DNA of 45,973 nucleotides from an archaeon (GTDB lineage Archaea; Thermoproteota; Nitrososphaeria; Nitrososphaerales; Gagatemarchaeaceae): assembly GCA_021848045.1 (NCBI GenBank), contig JAJZNC010000023.1, forward strand, positions 1 to 45,973. Reading direction: 5' to 3'. Shown here piece by piece: positions 15,924-23,184 of the stretch; the stretch's first letter is position 1; every line of letters starts with the position of its first letter. The notes under the pieces were generated by a model, which ran no database searches, was not told where the DNA came from, and saw only the letters and a list, made by a program, of their open reading frames with translations. The translations under genes and the position numbers were made by a program.

Positions 15924-16229
15924 TCAGGGCGCCTCGCCTCCCGAGAATGTCATCCCTCCTGCCACTGAGGGGAGGATGTAGATAACGGCTCCATCCTGCG
16001 TCCTGGTAGACTCACCCTGGAGGTCCCTTATGCTCACCTCGTTGACGAATATGTTCACGTACGGGCGGGTCCTGTCGTGCTCGTCGAGGATCCTGTCCTT
16101 GATCCCGGGCACCTTCGCGTCCAGCTGCCTTATGACGTCCATGACGTCGCTCGCCTCGGCCAGCTCCATCTCAACCGAGGCTCCGGTGTAGTCCTTCAGG
16201 TGACCTGCGATGTGGACGCTGAGGGCCAT
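15924..16229 (-). CDS. MoaD/ThiS-like ubiquitin-fold protein with C-terminal extension
   Basis: This 101-residue beta-grasp protein has 'VNIFVNEVSIRDLQG' and 'DGAVIYILPSVAGG', typical of MoaD/ThiS/SAMP sulfur carriers or protein modifiers. In those proteins the chain normally ends exactly at Gly-Gly, which is adenylated by an E1-like enzyme. Here nine more residues follow ('MTFSGGEAP'), itself containing another Gly-Gly. A protease would have to trim the tail before activation, as with CysO-like or ubiquitin precursors, or else the protein is not a carrier. It is cotranscribed with the downstream BNR propeller gene. CTAGTATC near 16254-16261 could be its TATA element (minus-strand reading). 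Confidence 0.8.
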   Translation of the reverse strand: MALSVHIAGHLKDYTGASVEMELAEASDVMDVIRQLDAKVPGIKDRILDEHDRTRPYVNIFVNEVSIRDLQGESTRTQDGAVIYILPSVAGGMTFSGGEAP

Positions 16230-16288
16230 CCCGCCGTGGGCGGGGGCCGGTGGCTAGTATCGCTTTCGCTCCTCGCTCTCGATACAAT

Positions 16289-16296
16289 CCTTATTT
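16289..16296 (+). promoter_or_regulatory. TATA box of the 250-aa paired-CxxC gene
   Basis: CCTTATTT lies 29-36 bases before the ATG at 16325. It falls inside the longer open frame starting at 16250, which argues for the later start. Confidence 0.45.
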
Positions 16297-16324
16297 CACC
16301 TCCCCCCGCGGCCTGAGAGACCCC

Positions 16325-17077
16325 ATGCCGAAAGAAGCCACCCCGGGGGACGCACCGGCAGACGACGCCGCGTGCTGGATCTGCGGAAGGACCTCCGGCG
16401 AGATAAGCATCGCCCTGAGCGGCGACACGGAAGAGGAGGCGAAGATCTCGAAGGAGATCTCTGCCACCAAGGCAGCCAAGGAGTCTCTGGCCTCCAACGC
16501 TGGCAAGTGGAGGGAGGGCGTCCCGGACGCCTTCAAGGAGTTCGACCTGGCGTTCGTGCTGCAGAACGCCGACCAGTTCAGGTCGATGCAGTTCCTTGCC
16601 GCCCTCATCGAGGAGGCGAAGAACACGGTCAGGGAGCTCGACGAGGTCTCGTTCTCCGTCAGGAAGGGCGCGGTCATCAAGGTGAGCGGGACCGTCGTCG
16701 ACGAGTCCCAGAGGGCCTCGATCGCCGAGAGGCTCAACGAGTTCGAGAGGAGGACCAAGAGGAAGCTCAAGCGGGAGCAGGACCTCCACGACGTGGAATA
16801 CCAGAGGCTAGGATACATCGCGAGGTTGAGCGGGATGAAGCTGCTCGACGGGATAGACTTCCTCAGGGAGGCGGGGACGTTCTACTACGACCTGCAGCTC
16901 GAGGCCAAGGAGCTGGCCAGGGCTGCGGCGAGCAAGAAGAGGCCGGTCTGGAAGCTAAGGTCCGTGAAGTTCAAGGACTTCCCCCGCGAGGTCAGCGTGT
17001 GCACGGTCTGCGAGAGGCTCCTCAAGGAGTTCAAGCCCGCCGAGGCCACGGCCGTCAAGCCGGCGGCGCGCGCGTAG
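16325..17077 (+). CDS. Unknown protein with N- and C-terminal CxxC motifs
   Basis: I do not recognise this 250-residue protein. 'CWICGRTSGEI' lies near residue 18 and 'CTVCERLLKEF' near 225. The two CxxC pairs could join to make one zinc site closing a long helical body. The middle is strongly charged and predicted helical, with coiled-coil character around 'LNEFERRTKRKLKREQDLHDVEYQ'. No TM segment or signal is seen. The start was set by the TATA element at 16289-16296. It faces the amrS gene tail to tail and is divergent from the MoaD-like gene. Confidence 0.72.
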   Translation: MPKEATPGDAPADDAACWICGRTSGEISIALSGDTEEEAKISKEISATKAAKESLASNAGKWREGVPDAFKEFDLAFVLQNADQFRSMQFLAALIEEAKNTVRELDEVSFSVRKGAVIKVSGTVVDESQRASIAERLNEFERRTKRKLKREQDLHDVEYQRLGYIARLSGMKLLDGIDFLREAGTFYYDLQLEAKELARAAASKKRPVWKLRSVKFKDFPREVSVCTVCERLLKEFKPAEATAVKPAARA

Positions 17078-17141
17078 CGTGGCCCGGCCCCAGAGACCGT
17101 GAAGAGAGGACGCGGCGAGGCGGCGCCCCTCCCTGGGCTCG

Positions 17142-18806
17142 CTAGGTCCCGCCCCTCTCGGGGCGCGGGATGTCGAAGGCCTCGATCCTCCTGTGGCCGA
17201 ACCTGCTCGCCCTCTTCCCCTCTATGGGTATCTTCTGGCCGCACCCCCTGCAGCGGTAGTCCGCGTCAAGGTCCCAGCCGGTTATCATGAAGCCGTGCCT
17301 CTCTATGACGACCCGCCGGCATCCGGGGCAGTAGGTGCTCTCCTGCGGGCTCCCGGGGACGTTCCCGATGTAGGCGAAGTTGAGCCCCGCAGCCACCGCC
17401 GCCTCGTGGTGCCTCACAAGCTGCTCGTATGGGGTGACGGGCAGGTCAAGGAGCTTGTAGTCAGGGTGGAACCGCGTGAACTGGATCGGGACGTCTGGGC
17501 CGAGGTTGTCGTGGATCCAGACGCAGAGCCTCCGCGCCTCGTCGAGGTCGTCCCCGACCTGGGGGATGACCAGGTCGGTCAGCTCGGTGTGTATCTTCTG
17601 GGCCCTGAGCTCCAGGAGGGTCTCCTTGATCGGCTCCGCGCTGAGGGTCATGGTCTGCCGCCTCTGGAACGTCTCTCCGCCGCTCCCCTTGTAGTCTACC
17701 ACCACGCCGTCGACGTAGCCCCTTATCGCGCGGACCATCTCGGCGGTCCCGTACCCGTTCGTGACGAACGCGGTGTACTTCCCAGCGCGGTGCGCCTCCC
17801 TCGCCGCGTCGATGACGTACTCGACGAAAATCGTGGGCTCGTTGTAGCTGAAGCCCACGCCCTCGCAGCCGTTCTCGTGGGCGAGCTCCGGGAGGCGCCC
17901 GGGCGGGACGTCCTCCCCGTAGACCTCGCTCTCCTTGCTTATCGCGTGGTTCTGGCAGAAGAGACAGTTGTGGACGAGGATCCCGTCGGCGACGTACGTG
18001 TGGCTCGGGATGCACTCGAATCCGTACACCTTGGTGGACCGACCCGTTCTCTCCACGGCGGTCACCCTGGCCCAGATGTTGTCGCTCGCCAACGCGGGCG
18101 AGAAGACGGTCGCGGCCACCATGTCCCGGATGGAGTCGGCGTGGTCGTGGATTGTCCCGGCGGGAACCCTGAGCACCCTCCACCCGTTGAGCTCGAGCGT
18201 CGCGTCCCGGGCCGCGGCGCTCTTCGGGTAGACGCGCAAGACGTGGTCCCCCGGCCGGACCTCGGCGGCCTGCCTCCAGCCCGCCCTGGTGAGGACGGGA
18301 TGGTCCCCGGTTATCAGGGTCTCTCCCTTCGACCCATCTCGAGCGGGGCGGTCCCCGCCCCACCGGATCGACCAGAGCTCGGCCGTCCTGCTCCGGACCT
18401 CCGTGACGACGTTTGGCTTCGGCTTCGCCCCGGTCGCCACATGAGGGGTCGCGTCGTATGAACAGACCCGGTCGCCCGGCTTCAGGGACTCGACACCCTT
18501 CTCCGAGCCGTCGGCGAGCGTTATCTGGGTGCCAGCAGGGTGGCAGTGCCAGTTGCAGCTCACCGTCCCCACGGTGAAGACGCGGGTCCCGGGGTGGAAG
18601 TGGTTGAACGGCTTCTTCTCTATAGGGTCGATCTGCATCGCGGCGAGCCTGCCGTATGAGGAGAGGTAGAGCTTCCCGCCCACGTTCTTCCTGACATAGC
18701 AGAACCCGTGGGACCCCTCAGGTATGGAGCACCGCCTGTTGCAGGCGCGGCATACCACCCTCCCGTCGCGCGCAGGCCCCCAGAGGATGGCCTCCTTGTC
18801 GACCAA
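17142..18806 (-). CDS. amrS: AmmeMemoRadiSam radical SAM enzyme interrupted by an intein
   Basis: The precursor is 554 residues from TTG 18806. Removing residues 88-280 leaves a 361-residue AmrS-type radical SAM enzyme, the family's usual size. The N-extein ends '…TVSCNWH' and the C-extein begins 'CLFCQNHAIS'; joined they make the CX3CX2C cluster motif 'CNWHCLFCQN'. The rest shows 'GVGFSYNEPTIFVEYV', 'FVTNGY' and a C-terminal rubredoxin-like Cys set ('YCPGCRR', 'YRCRGCGQK'). The start is favoured because the upstream ATG at 18848 is followed by a TATA box at 18833-18841 inside its own codons. The spliced protein would bind a 4Fe-4S cluster; its reaction is unknown. It lies in the same direction as amrB. 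Confidence 0.93.
   Translation of the reverse strand: MVDKEAILWGPARDGRVVCRACNRRCSIPEGSHGFCYVRKNVGGKLYLSSYGRLAAMQIDPIEKKPFNHFHPGTRVFTVGTVSCNWHCHPAGTQITLADGSEKGVESLKPGDRVCSYDATPHVATGAKPKPNVVTEVRSRTAELWSIRWGGDRPARDGSKGETLITGDHPVLTRAGWRQAAEVRPGDHVLRVYPKSAAARDATLELNGWRVLRVPAGTIHDHADSIRDMVAATVFSPALASDNIWARVTAVERTGRSTKVYGFECIPSHTYVADGILVHNCLFCQNHAISKESEVYGEDVPPGRLPELAHENGCEGVGFSYNEPTIFVEYVIDAAREAHRAGKYTAFVTNGYGTAEMVRAIRGYVDGVVVDYKGSGGETFQRRQTMTLSAEPIKETLLELRAQKIHTELTDLVIPQVGDDLDEARRLCVWIHDNLGPDVPIQFTRFHPDYKLLDLPVTPYEQLVRHHEAAVAAGLNFAYIGNVPGSPQESTYCPGCRRVVIERHGFMITGWDLDADYRCRGCGQKIPIEGKRASRFGHRRIEAFDIPRPERGGT
17967..18545 (-). mobile_element. Mini-intein inside amrS (193 residues)
   Basis: The intein starts with Cys in 'CHPAGTQITLADGSEKGV' (block A) and continues 'SLKPGDRV'. 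It has block B 'TGDHPVLTRAGW' with the T-x-x-H motif, block F 'YGFECIPSHTYVADGIL' and ends 'VHN' before the +1 Cys. All residues needed for class 1 splicing (Cys1, block B His, penultimate His, terminal Asn, Cys+1) are present. No LAGLIDADG homing endonuclease blocks are visible, so it should splice but not move. Insertion is between the first and second Cys of the radical SAM motif, so the Fe-S site exists only after splicing. Confidence 0.93.
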
Positions 18807-18832
18807 TCTTGGCGCGCCGAAGGTGCGGTCCG

Positions 18833-18841
18833 GTATAAGGC
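18833..18841 (-). promoter_or_regulatory. TATA box deciding the amrS start
   Basis: CCTTATACC on the minus strand lies within the first codons of the longest frame and 27-35 bases before TTG 18806, supporting the shorter protein. Confidence 0.5.
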
Positions 18842-18987
18842 CTGCCATCTCGTGCCGGTGTTCTGGACGCTAGGGCGGGGGGGTCGAATCGAGGGAGCCT
18901 CCAGGGCGAGGATGCCGAGGGGGAGCGGGGGTACCGAGGGCCCCAAGGGCTAGCGAAGGGCGACGGCGGGGACTCCGGGTCAAGGGG

Positions 18988-19839
18988 TCATGCGAAGGAG
19001 ACCGAGGGGTAGCCCACCACCGCCTCGTAGTCCCCGGTGACCTCGCCGCTGTTGTGGTAGGCGTTCACCCTGCCCCTCATCCCCATGAGCCTGCAGGCCT
19101 CCATCACCGAGGCGATCGCCCCGTACCCGCACGCCGTGATCTCCATCCTCCCGAGGGTGCTGTAGAAGGAGTCGACGTCGAGCGCCTCTACGTGCCGCAG
19201 GAGCGCGAGGTCCTTGTCCCTGGCGCGCGAGGCAGGCTCGTAGTGGGTGAGGTCTGAGGAGGCTACGAGAACCGCGTCGGTCTCCCCGTCGGCGGCGGGC
19301 CGGAGCATCTCGGCGAGCGCCTTTCCGAGGCTCCGGGCGGTCGACTTGTCCTGCAAGGCGAGCGAGACCGGGAGGAGGGTAAACCGCCCGTACAGGCGCT
19401 GGAGGAAGGGAAGCTGGACCTCGATGGAGTGCTCCCTCCTGTGGGCCTCGCGGTCGACCTCGACGACCCCGCTCAGCCCCTCCAGCTCGGCGGTGGCCGC
19501 GGCGTCGACCTCGACCCTCCCCAGGGGGGTCTCCCACACACCCTGCCCGTAGGAGGCAACGCCTGCCCCCAGGCCGTAGTGGTTCGGGCCCAGTATCACC
19601 ACCAGTGCCGGCCTGGCCATCCGTGAGACGTCGAGGTAGCTGTGGGCGGCCACGGGGCCCGAGTAGGCGTAGCCCGCGTGGGGGCAGACGCAGGCCTTCA
19701 GGCCCTTGAACGTCCCACCCACCGAGGGGAGCGCCCCCGGCCCCAGCCTGTGGGTGTAAGAGGCGTCCACCGCGGCCGAGAGCTCGGCGGCGCCCGATGG
19801 ATAGAACGTCCCCGCCACGGCCGGATTCCTCACGTCCAT
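18988..19839 (-). CDS. amrB: AmmeMemoRadiSam protein B (MEMO homolog)
   Basis: This 283-residue protein matches the MEMO1/AmrB family, related in fold to extradiol dioxygenases. The metal-site regions are present: 'PHAGYAYSGPVAAHSY', 'GPNHYGLG', 'HSIEVQLPFLQ', 'SSDLTHYEP' and 'ACGYGAI' with the late Cys. Human MEMO1 has been reported to bind iron or copper; the archaeal substrate is unknown. The ATG at 19839 gives the usual 'VRNPAVAGTFYP' N terminus. The longer ATG at 19866 sits on a TATA-like CTTAAATG (19865-19872), so it is unlikely. The gene lies upstream of amrS on the same strand and divergent from the two-TM gene and amrA. Confidence 0.92.
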   Translation of the reverse strand: MDVRNPAVAGTFYPSGAAELSAAVDASYTHRLGPGALPSVGGTFKGLKACVCPHAGYAYSGPVAAHSYLDVSRMARPALVVILGPNHYGLGAGVASYGQGVWETPLGRVEVDAAATAELEGLSGVVEVDREAHRREHSIEVQLPFLQRLYGRFTLLPVSLALQDKSTARSLGKALAEMLRPAADGETDAVLVASSDLTHYEPASRARDKDLALLRHVEALDVDSFYSTLGRMEITACGYGAIASVMEACRLMGMRGRVNAYHNSGEVTGDYEAVVGYPSVSFA

Positions 19840-19864
19840 CTCGGGCGCCGAGGCCGGGCCTGAC

Positions 19865-19872
19865 ATTTAAGG
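19865..19872 (-). promoter_or_regulatory. TATA box of amrB
   Basis: CTTAAATG on the minus strand, 26-33 bases before the chosen ATG at 19839 and overlapping the alternative upstream ATG. Confidence 0.5.
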
Positions 19873-19945
19873 AGCCTCTGCGGGGGCGAGGCATTGGCAC
19901 CGGTCTGGCGCCCGAGGGAGGCCGCCCCCTCTTGAGGCAGAGATA

Positions 19946-20722
19946 GTGGCCAGGCGGAGACGGAGGGAGACCGCAGGAGGGACGGCGACCAAGCGCGCGA
20001 TACGCGTCCTCATCGTGGTAGCGTTCCTGGCGTGGCTGGTGCTCGCCTTCGAGCAGCCCCTCGCCTGGTACGGCTCCGTGGCGGGAACGCAGACGTACTC
20101 GACCGTGGGCACGTACACCCTCGACGTGCCAGGCCTGACCCCCGTGAGATACTCAGCCGCCATCAACTACTCGGTCCTGGGGGCCTTCTCCGTGGGGACC
20201 GGCAACCCGATCTCGATGAAGGCCACCGTCTACGACGTCAACGTGACAGACTTCGGCTCGGTCTTCCAGGCGATCGACCTCCTCTACCAGAAGGTGGACT
20301 TCAACAGCGCAGGGGCCGCTGAGCTCCCCTACCTCCATCAGTCGGGCCCGGGCACCTGGACGGCGCAGGGGTCGGTGGCGTTCGCGGCGCCGATCAACTT
20401 CACGGGCCCCGAGCTCGTCCCCACAACGCTCCCCAAGAACGCCAGCATAACGACGATCGACGCCCAGATAATCTCCCAGGTCGGGGCGTACAACTACAGC
20501 TTCCCGCACCTAAAGTCCCAGTCCTACACAGACACGCTCGTGGCGGTCGAGTGGGTCCTGAGGCTGGGCGCGATGGCCCTCGGCGGCGTCGTCCTGCTCC
20601 TCATCCCAGTCCTCGACAGGATCCTCGTCGAGGACAAGAGCCACAGCCACTCCGCGCCCGAGGGGACGCCAGAAGGGTTTAACGGAGGGCAGGCGCGCTC
20701 TCTCCCCCAACCGTGTACCTAA
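19946..20722 (+). CDS. Unknown two-TM protein overlapping amrA
   Basis: I do not recognise this 258-residue protein. A basic N terminus ('ARRRRRE') precedes a TM helix (about 20-40). A roughly 160-residue external domain follows, rich in Thr, Ser, Asn and aromatic residues with several N-x-S/T sequons, then a second TM helix (about 205-225) and a short His/Ser cytoplasmic tail. The external domain looks like a beta-sandwich. The GTG start is at 19946. Its last ten bases overlap the start of amrA in another frame, so the two should be translationally coupled. That makes it a candidate membrane partner of the AmmeMemoRadiSam system. Confidence 0.75.
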   Translation: MARRRRRETAGGTATKRAIRVLIVVAFLAWLVLAFEQPLAWYGSVAGTQTYSTVGTYTLDVPGLTPVRYSAAINYSVLGAFSVGTGNPISMKATVYDVNVTDFGSVFQAIDLLYQKVDFNSAGAAELPYLHQSGPGTWTAQGSVAFAAPINFTGPELVPTTLPKNASITTIDAQIISQVGAYNYSFPHLKSQSYTDTLVAVEWVLRLGAMALGGVVLLLIPVLDRILVEDKSHSHSAPEGTPEGFNGGQARSLPQPCT

Positions 20723-21291
20723 CCCCAGACCAGGGCAAGGCTCTGGTCTCGATTGCCAGGACGGCCGTCGAGCAGGCTGCCGAGGGAGGGGAGCCCGCCT
20801 TCGGGCACGGAGCGCCCCCCAGGCAGCGCTTCCTCGAGGCCAAGAGGGGCGCATTCGTCACCCTGAGCACCCTCGAAGGGCAGCTGAGGGGGTGCATCGG
20901 GTTCCCCTACCCGTTCAAGCCCCTCGGAGAGGCCGTCTTCGAGTCGGCGGTCGGGGCGGCCACCCGCGACCCGAGGTTCCCCAGGGTGGAGCCGCGAGAG
21001 CTGGCGTCGCTGAGGGTGGAGGTGAGCGCCCTCACGCAGCCAGAGGAGGTCGCGGGCAGCCCCGAGGAGAGGCCCCGCAGCGTGAGGGTCGGCAGGGACG
21101 GCCTCATGATAGTCTCGAGGGGCGGAGGCGGCCTCCTGCTGCCGCAGGTCGGGGTCGAGCTGGGGGTCGGGCCAGAGGAGTTCCTCTCGCTGACCTGCGA
21201 GAAGGCCGGGCTCCCGCCCGACTCGTGGCTGCGTCCCGAGGTAAGGGTCCTTCGGTTCCAGGCGGAGGTCTTCTGCGAGGCGCCCCCGTGA
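20713..21291 (+). CDS. amrA: AMMECR1-family protein (AmrA)
   Basis: This 192-residue AMMECR1 protein has the hallmark 'LRGCIGFPYP' (LRGCIG motif) near residues 58-67, 'AVGAATRDPRFP', 'LRVEVSALTQPEEV' and 'GGGLLLPQV'. The family's conserved Cys in the LRGCIG loop is thought to be catalytic, but no activity is established. It starts with GTG at 20713 inside the end of the two-TM gene. With amrB and amrS on the other strand it completes the three-gene AmmeMemoRadiSam set. Confidence 0.93.
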   Translation: MYLTPDQGKALVSIARTAVEQAAEGGEPAFGHGAPPRQRFLEAKRGAFVTLSTLEGQLRGCIGFPYPFKPLGEAVFESAVGAATRDPRFPRVEPRELASLRVEVSALTQPEEVAGSPEERPRSVRVGRDGLMIVSRGGGGLLLPQVGVELGVGPEEFLSLTCEKAGLPPDSWLRPEVRVLRFQAEVFCEAPP

Positions 21292-21325
21292 ACGAAGCTC
21301 GGCCAGGGCGCCCTGCGAGGCGGGC

Positions 21326-22039
21326 GTGGGTGTGACACCCGGCGGGCGGGCGGTCTACCGGCGCCGGTACACTGCCGTGGACTACCTCCTCGCGGCGGTC
21401 TTCTTGGTCGTCGCCGCCCTGGTCTTCTTGTTCGCCACAGGGGTCGCATTCGAGAAGACCGGGTTCACGCGCACGGAGTTCTTCGGGATACTCGCGGCCG
21501 CCCTGCTCGGCAGCTACGTTGACGTCCCGGTCTGGAGGATCAAGAGCACCCGTCCCAGGGTCGTGGTACGGGAGGTGAGGGCGTTCTGGGTCACATACAG
21601 GGTCCCGCAGTACGCGCTCTCACAGGTCACCACCACCACCATCGCCGTCAACGTTGGGGGCGCGGTCGTCCCGGTAGCCGTCACCCTGGTCCTCCTGGCG
21701 GAGCACCCCGCGCTGTGGGAGGGGGCGGCAGTGGCCACGGCGCTCACCGCGGTCGCCGTCCACCTTGTGGCGAGGTACGTCGACGGCGTGGGAATAGTCT
21801 CCCCCACCCTCCTCCCCCCGGTCGCCGCAGTGCTCTTCGCGCTCCCGTTCGGGGGGAGCTATCTGGCTGTGACCGCGTACATCGGCGGGACCCTGGGCAC
21901 CCTGGTGGGGGCGGACCTCTCAAACATCGGGAAGATAGCGTCCGGGGGCACCCATGTGGCCAGCATCGGCGGGGCGGGGAAGTTCGACGGCATCTTCCTC
22001 ACCGGGATAGTCGCCGTCCTGATCGCCTCGATAATCTAG
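21326..22039 (+). CDS. DUF1614-family multi-pass membrane protein
   Basis: This 237-residue protein has about six to seven TM helices and the family ending 'IGGAGKFDGIFLTGIVAVLIAS', along with 'GTLVGADLSNIGKIASGG'. DUF1614 proteins are common in archaea and some bacteria, and no function is known. GTG at 21326 or 21332 can start it. It follows amrA by 34 bases, so it could be cotranscribed with the AmmeMemoRadiSam genes. Its stop overlaps the converging CNNM gene. Confidence 0.75.
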   Translation: MGVTPGGRAVYRRRYTAVDYLLAAVFLVVAALVFLFATGVAFEKTGFTRTEFFGILAAALLGSYVDVPVWRIKSTRPRVVVREVRAFWVTYRVPQYALSQVTTTTIAVNVGGAVVPVAVTLVLLAEHPALWEGAAVATALTAVAVHLVARYVDGVGIVSPTLLPPVAAVLFALPFGGSYLAVTAYIGGTLGTLVGADLSNIGKIASGGTHVASIGGAGKFDGIFLTGIVAVLIASII

Positions 22040-23031
22040 CCGGGGGCGAAGGCCCCCCTCGTCTTGGTCCCGAGGATGACCTCGAGGATGTCTGTCACGG
22101 TGACCATCCCGATCACCTTCCCCGTCTGGCTCACGAACGCCATGGTCACACCCGCCTCCCTCATCTTGTCCATGACGGAGGCCGCGGTCTCCTCGGCGTC
22201 CACCATCGCAGGATGCACGAGGCAGTCCAGGACGTTCTCGGCGAACCCCCCTGCGTCGAAGGCCTTGAAGAGGGAACGGAAGGTGACGGCGCCGACGTAG
22301 ACCCCGGCGTTGCCGTCGTATACCGGGAGGTCGGGGTGGTTCGACTCGCCCATCAGCCTCAGCGCCTCCCTTACGTCAGAGCCTATGCCAACCGCAACTA
22401 TCTCGCTTATCGGGGTCAGGAGGTCGCCAGCGGTGGTCTTTGACGAGGCTAGCGCCGACCTCAGTATCCTCCCCGAGTCGGGCTGTATCTCCCCTGCCTT
22501 CTCGAGCATTATGAGGAGGCTCTCGAACTCGTCCACCAGCTCGCCCTGATTGTAGGCCGGCTTCCCTACGATCGCCTGCGACAGCTCCTTCGCCACCCTC
22601 GTGAGAGGGATGGCCGCCGGGGACGCCAGCCTCAGGAGTACCTCGGTCCCCGGCGAGAGGAAGAGCGCCATCCTCACAGAGTTCTCGATCCCCAGGGCCT
22701 TTGGCAGGAGGTTCAGGAAGACCATGATGACGAGCGAAACGACCACCACCGTCAGCACCCACCCGCTTACCCCCAGGGCGCTGGATAGCGCGAGTCCCGT
22801 GGTGGTGGTGAGTATCACGTCGGCGAAGGTCGAGAGGAGTGTGGTGACACTTACCAGCCTTGTCCTCTCGGAGACTATCCGGATGGCCTTGGAGGCCCTC
22901 GTGTTGCCGGCGGCGCTCGCGCCCGAGATGGAGACCGGGCGGAGCGTGAGGAAGGTGGCCTCGACGAGCGACATCCAGAAGGACACGAGTAGCGCGACCC
23001 CGAGGGCGAGGTAGACGTACCAGGTCACCAT
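22036..23031 (-). CDS. CNNM/CorC-type transporter with DUF21 and CBS domains
   Basis: This 331-residue protein has an N-terminal DUF21 (CNNM) membrane domain with three to four helices ('SFWMSLVEATFLTLRPVSI', 'LVIMVFLNLLPKALGI'). A tandem CBS (Bateman) module follows from about residue 195 ('LLTPISEIVAVGIGSDVREA', 'MVTVTDILEVIL'). Such proteins export Mg2+ or other divalent ions, gated by nucleotide binding to the CBS pair. There is no CorC/HlyC C-terminal domain. A TATA box lies at 23056-23064. Confidence 0.88.
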   Translation of the reverse strand: MVTWYVYLALGVALLVSFWMSLVEATFLTLRPVSISGASAAGNTRASKAIRIVSERTRLVSVTTLLSTFADVILTTTTGLALSSALGVSGWVLTVVVVSLVIMVFLNLLPKALGIENSVRMALFLSPGTEVLLRLASPAAIPLTRVAKELSQAIVGKPAYNQGELVDEFESLLIMLEKAGEIQPDSGRILRSALASSKTTAGDLLTPISEIVAVGIGSDVREALRLMGESNHPDLPVYDGNAGVYVGAVTFRSLFKAFDAGGFAENVLDCLVHPAMVDAEETAASVMDKMREAGVTMAFVSQTGKVIGMVTVTDILEVILGTKTRGAFAPG

Positions 23032-23055
23032 CCAAGCTGCGATCGTAGCCCGTCG

Positions 23056-23064
23056 GTAATAAAC
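23056..23064 (-). promoter_or_regulatory. TATA box of the CNNM gene
   Basis: GTTTATTAC on the minus strand, 25-33 bases before the ATG at 23031. Confidence 0.5.
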
Positions 23065-23151
23065 GCGTGGCGGGGCTCCGCGACCGGGGCCTGGTTGGGA
23101 GGCCAGAAGCCGCCCTTGCCGGGTTTAAATCTCACGGGGAGTCGCCTAAAG

Positions 23152-23159
23152 GATATAAT
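23152..23159 (+). promoter_or_regulatory. TATA box of the 325-aa unknown gene
   Basis: GATATAAT, 26-33 bases before the ATG at 23185. A second TATA-like GTTTAAAT lies at 23123-23130 and could be an alternative promoter. Confidence 0.5.
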
Positions 23160-23184
23160 GGACTTTTTGTCCGGCGCCCGGTAG

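Noticed and set aside
18849-18987. tRNA-like 'GGTCGAATC' near 18890
   Set aside because: The flanking bases do not form a T stem, and no acceptor or anticodon stems can be drawn.
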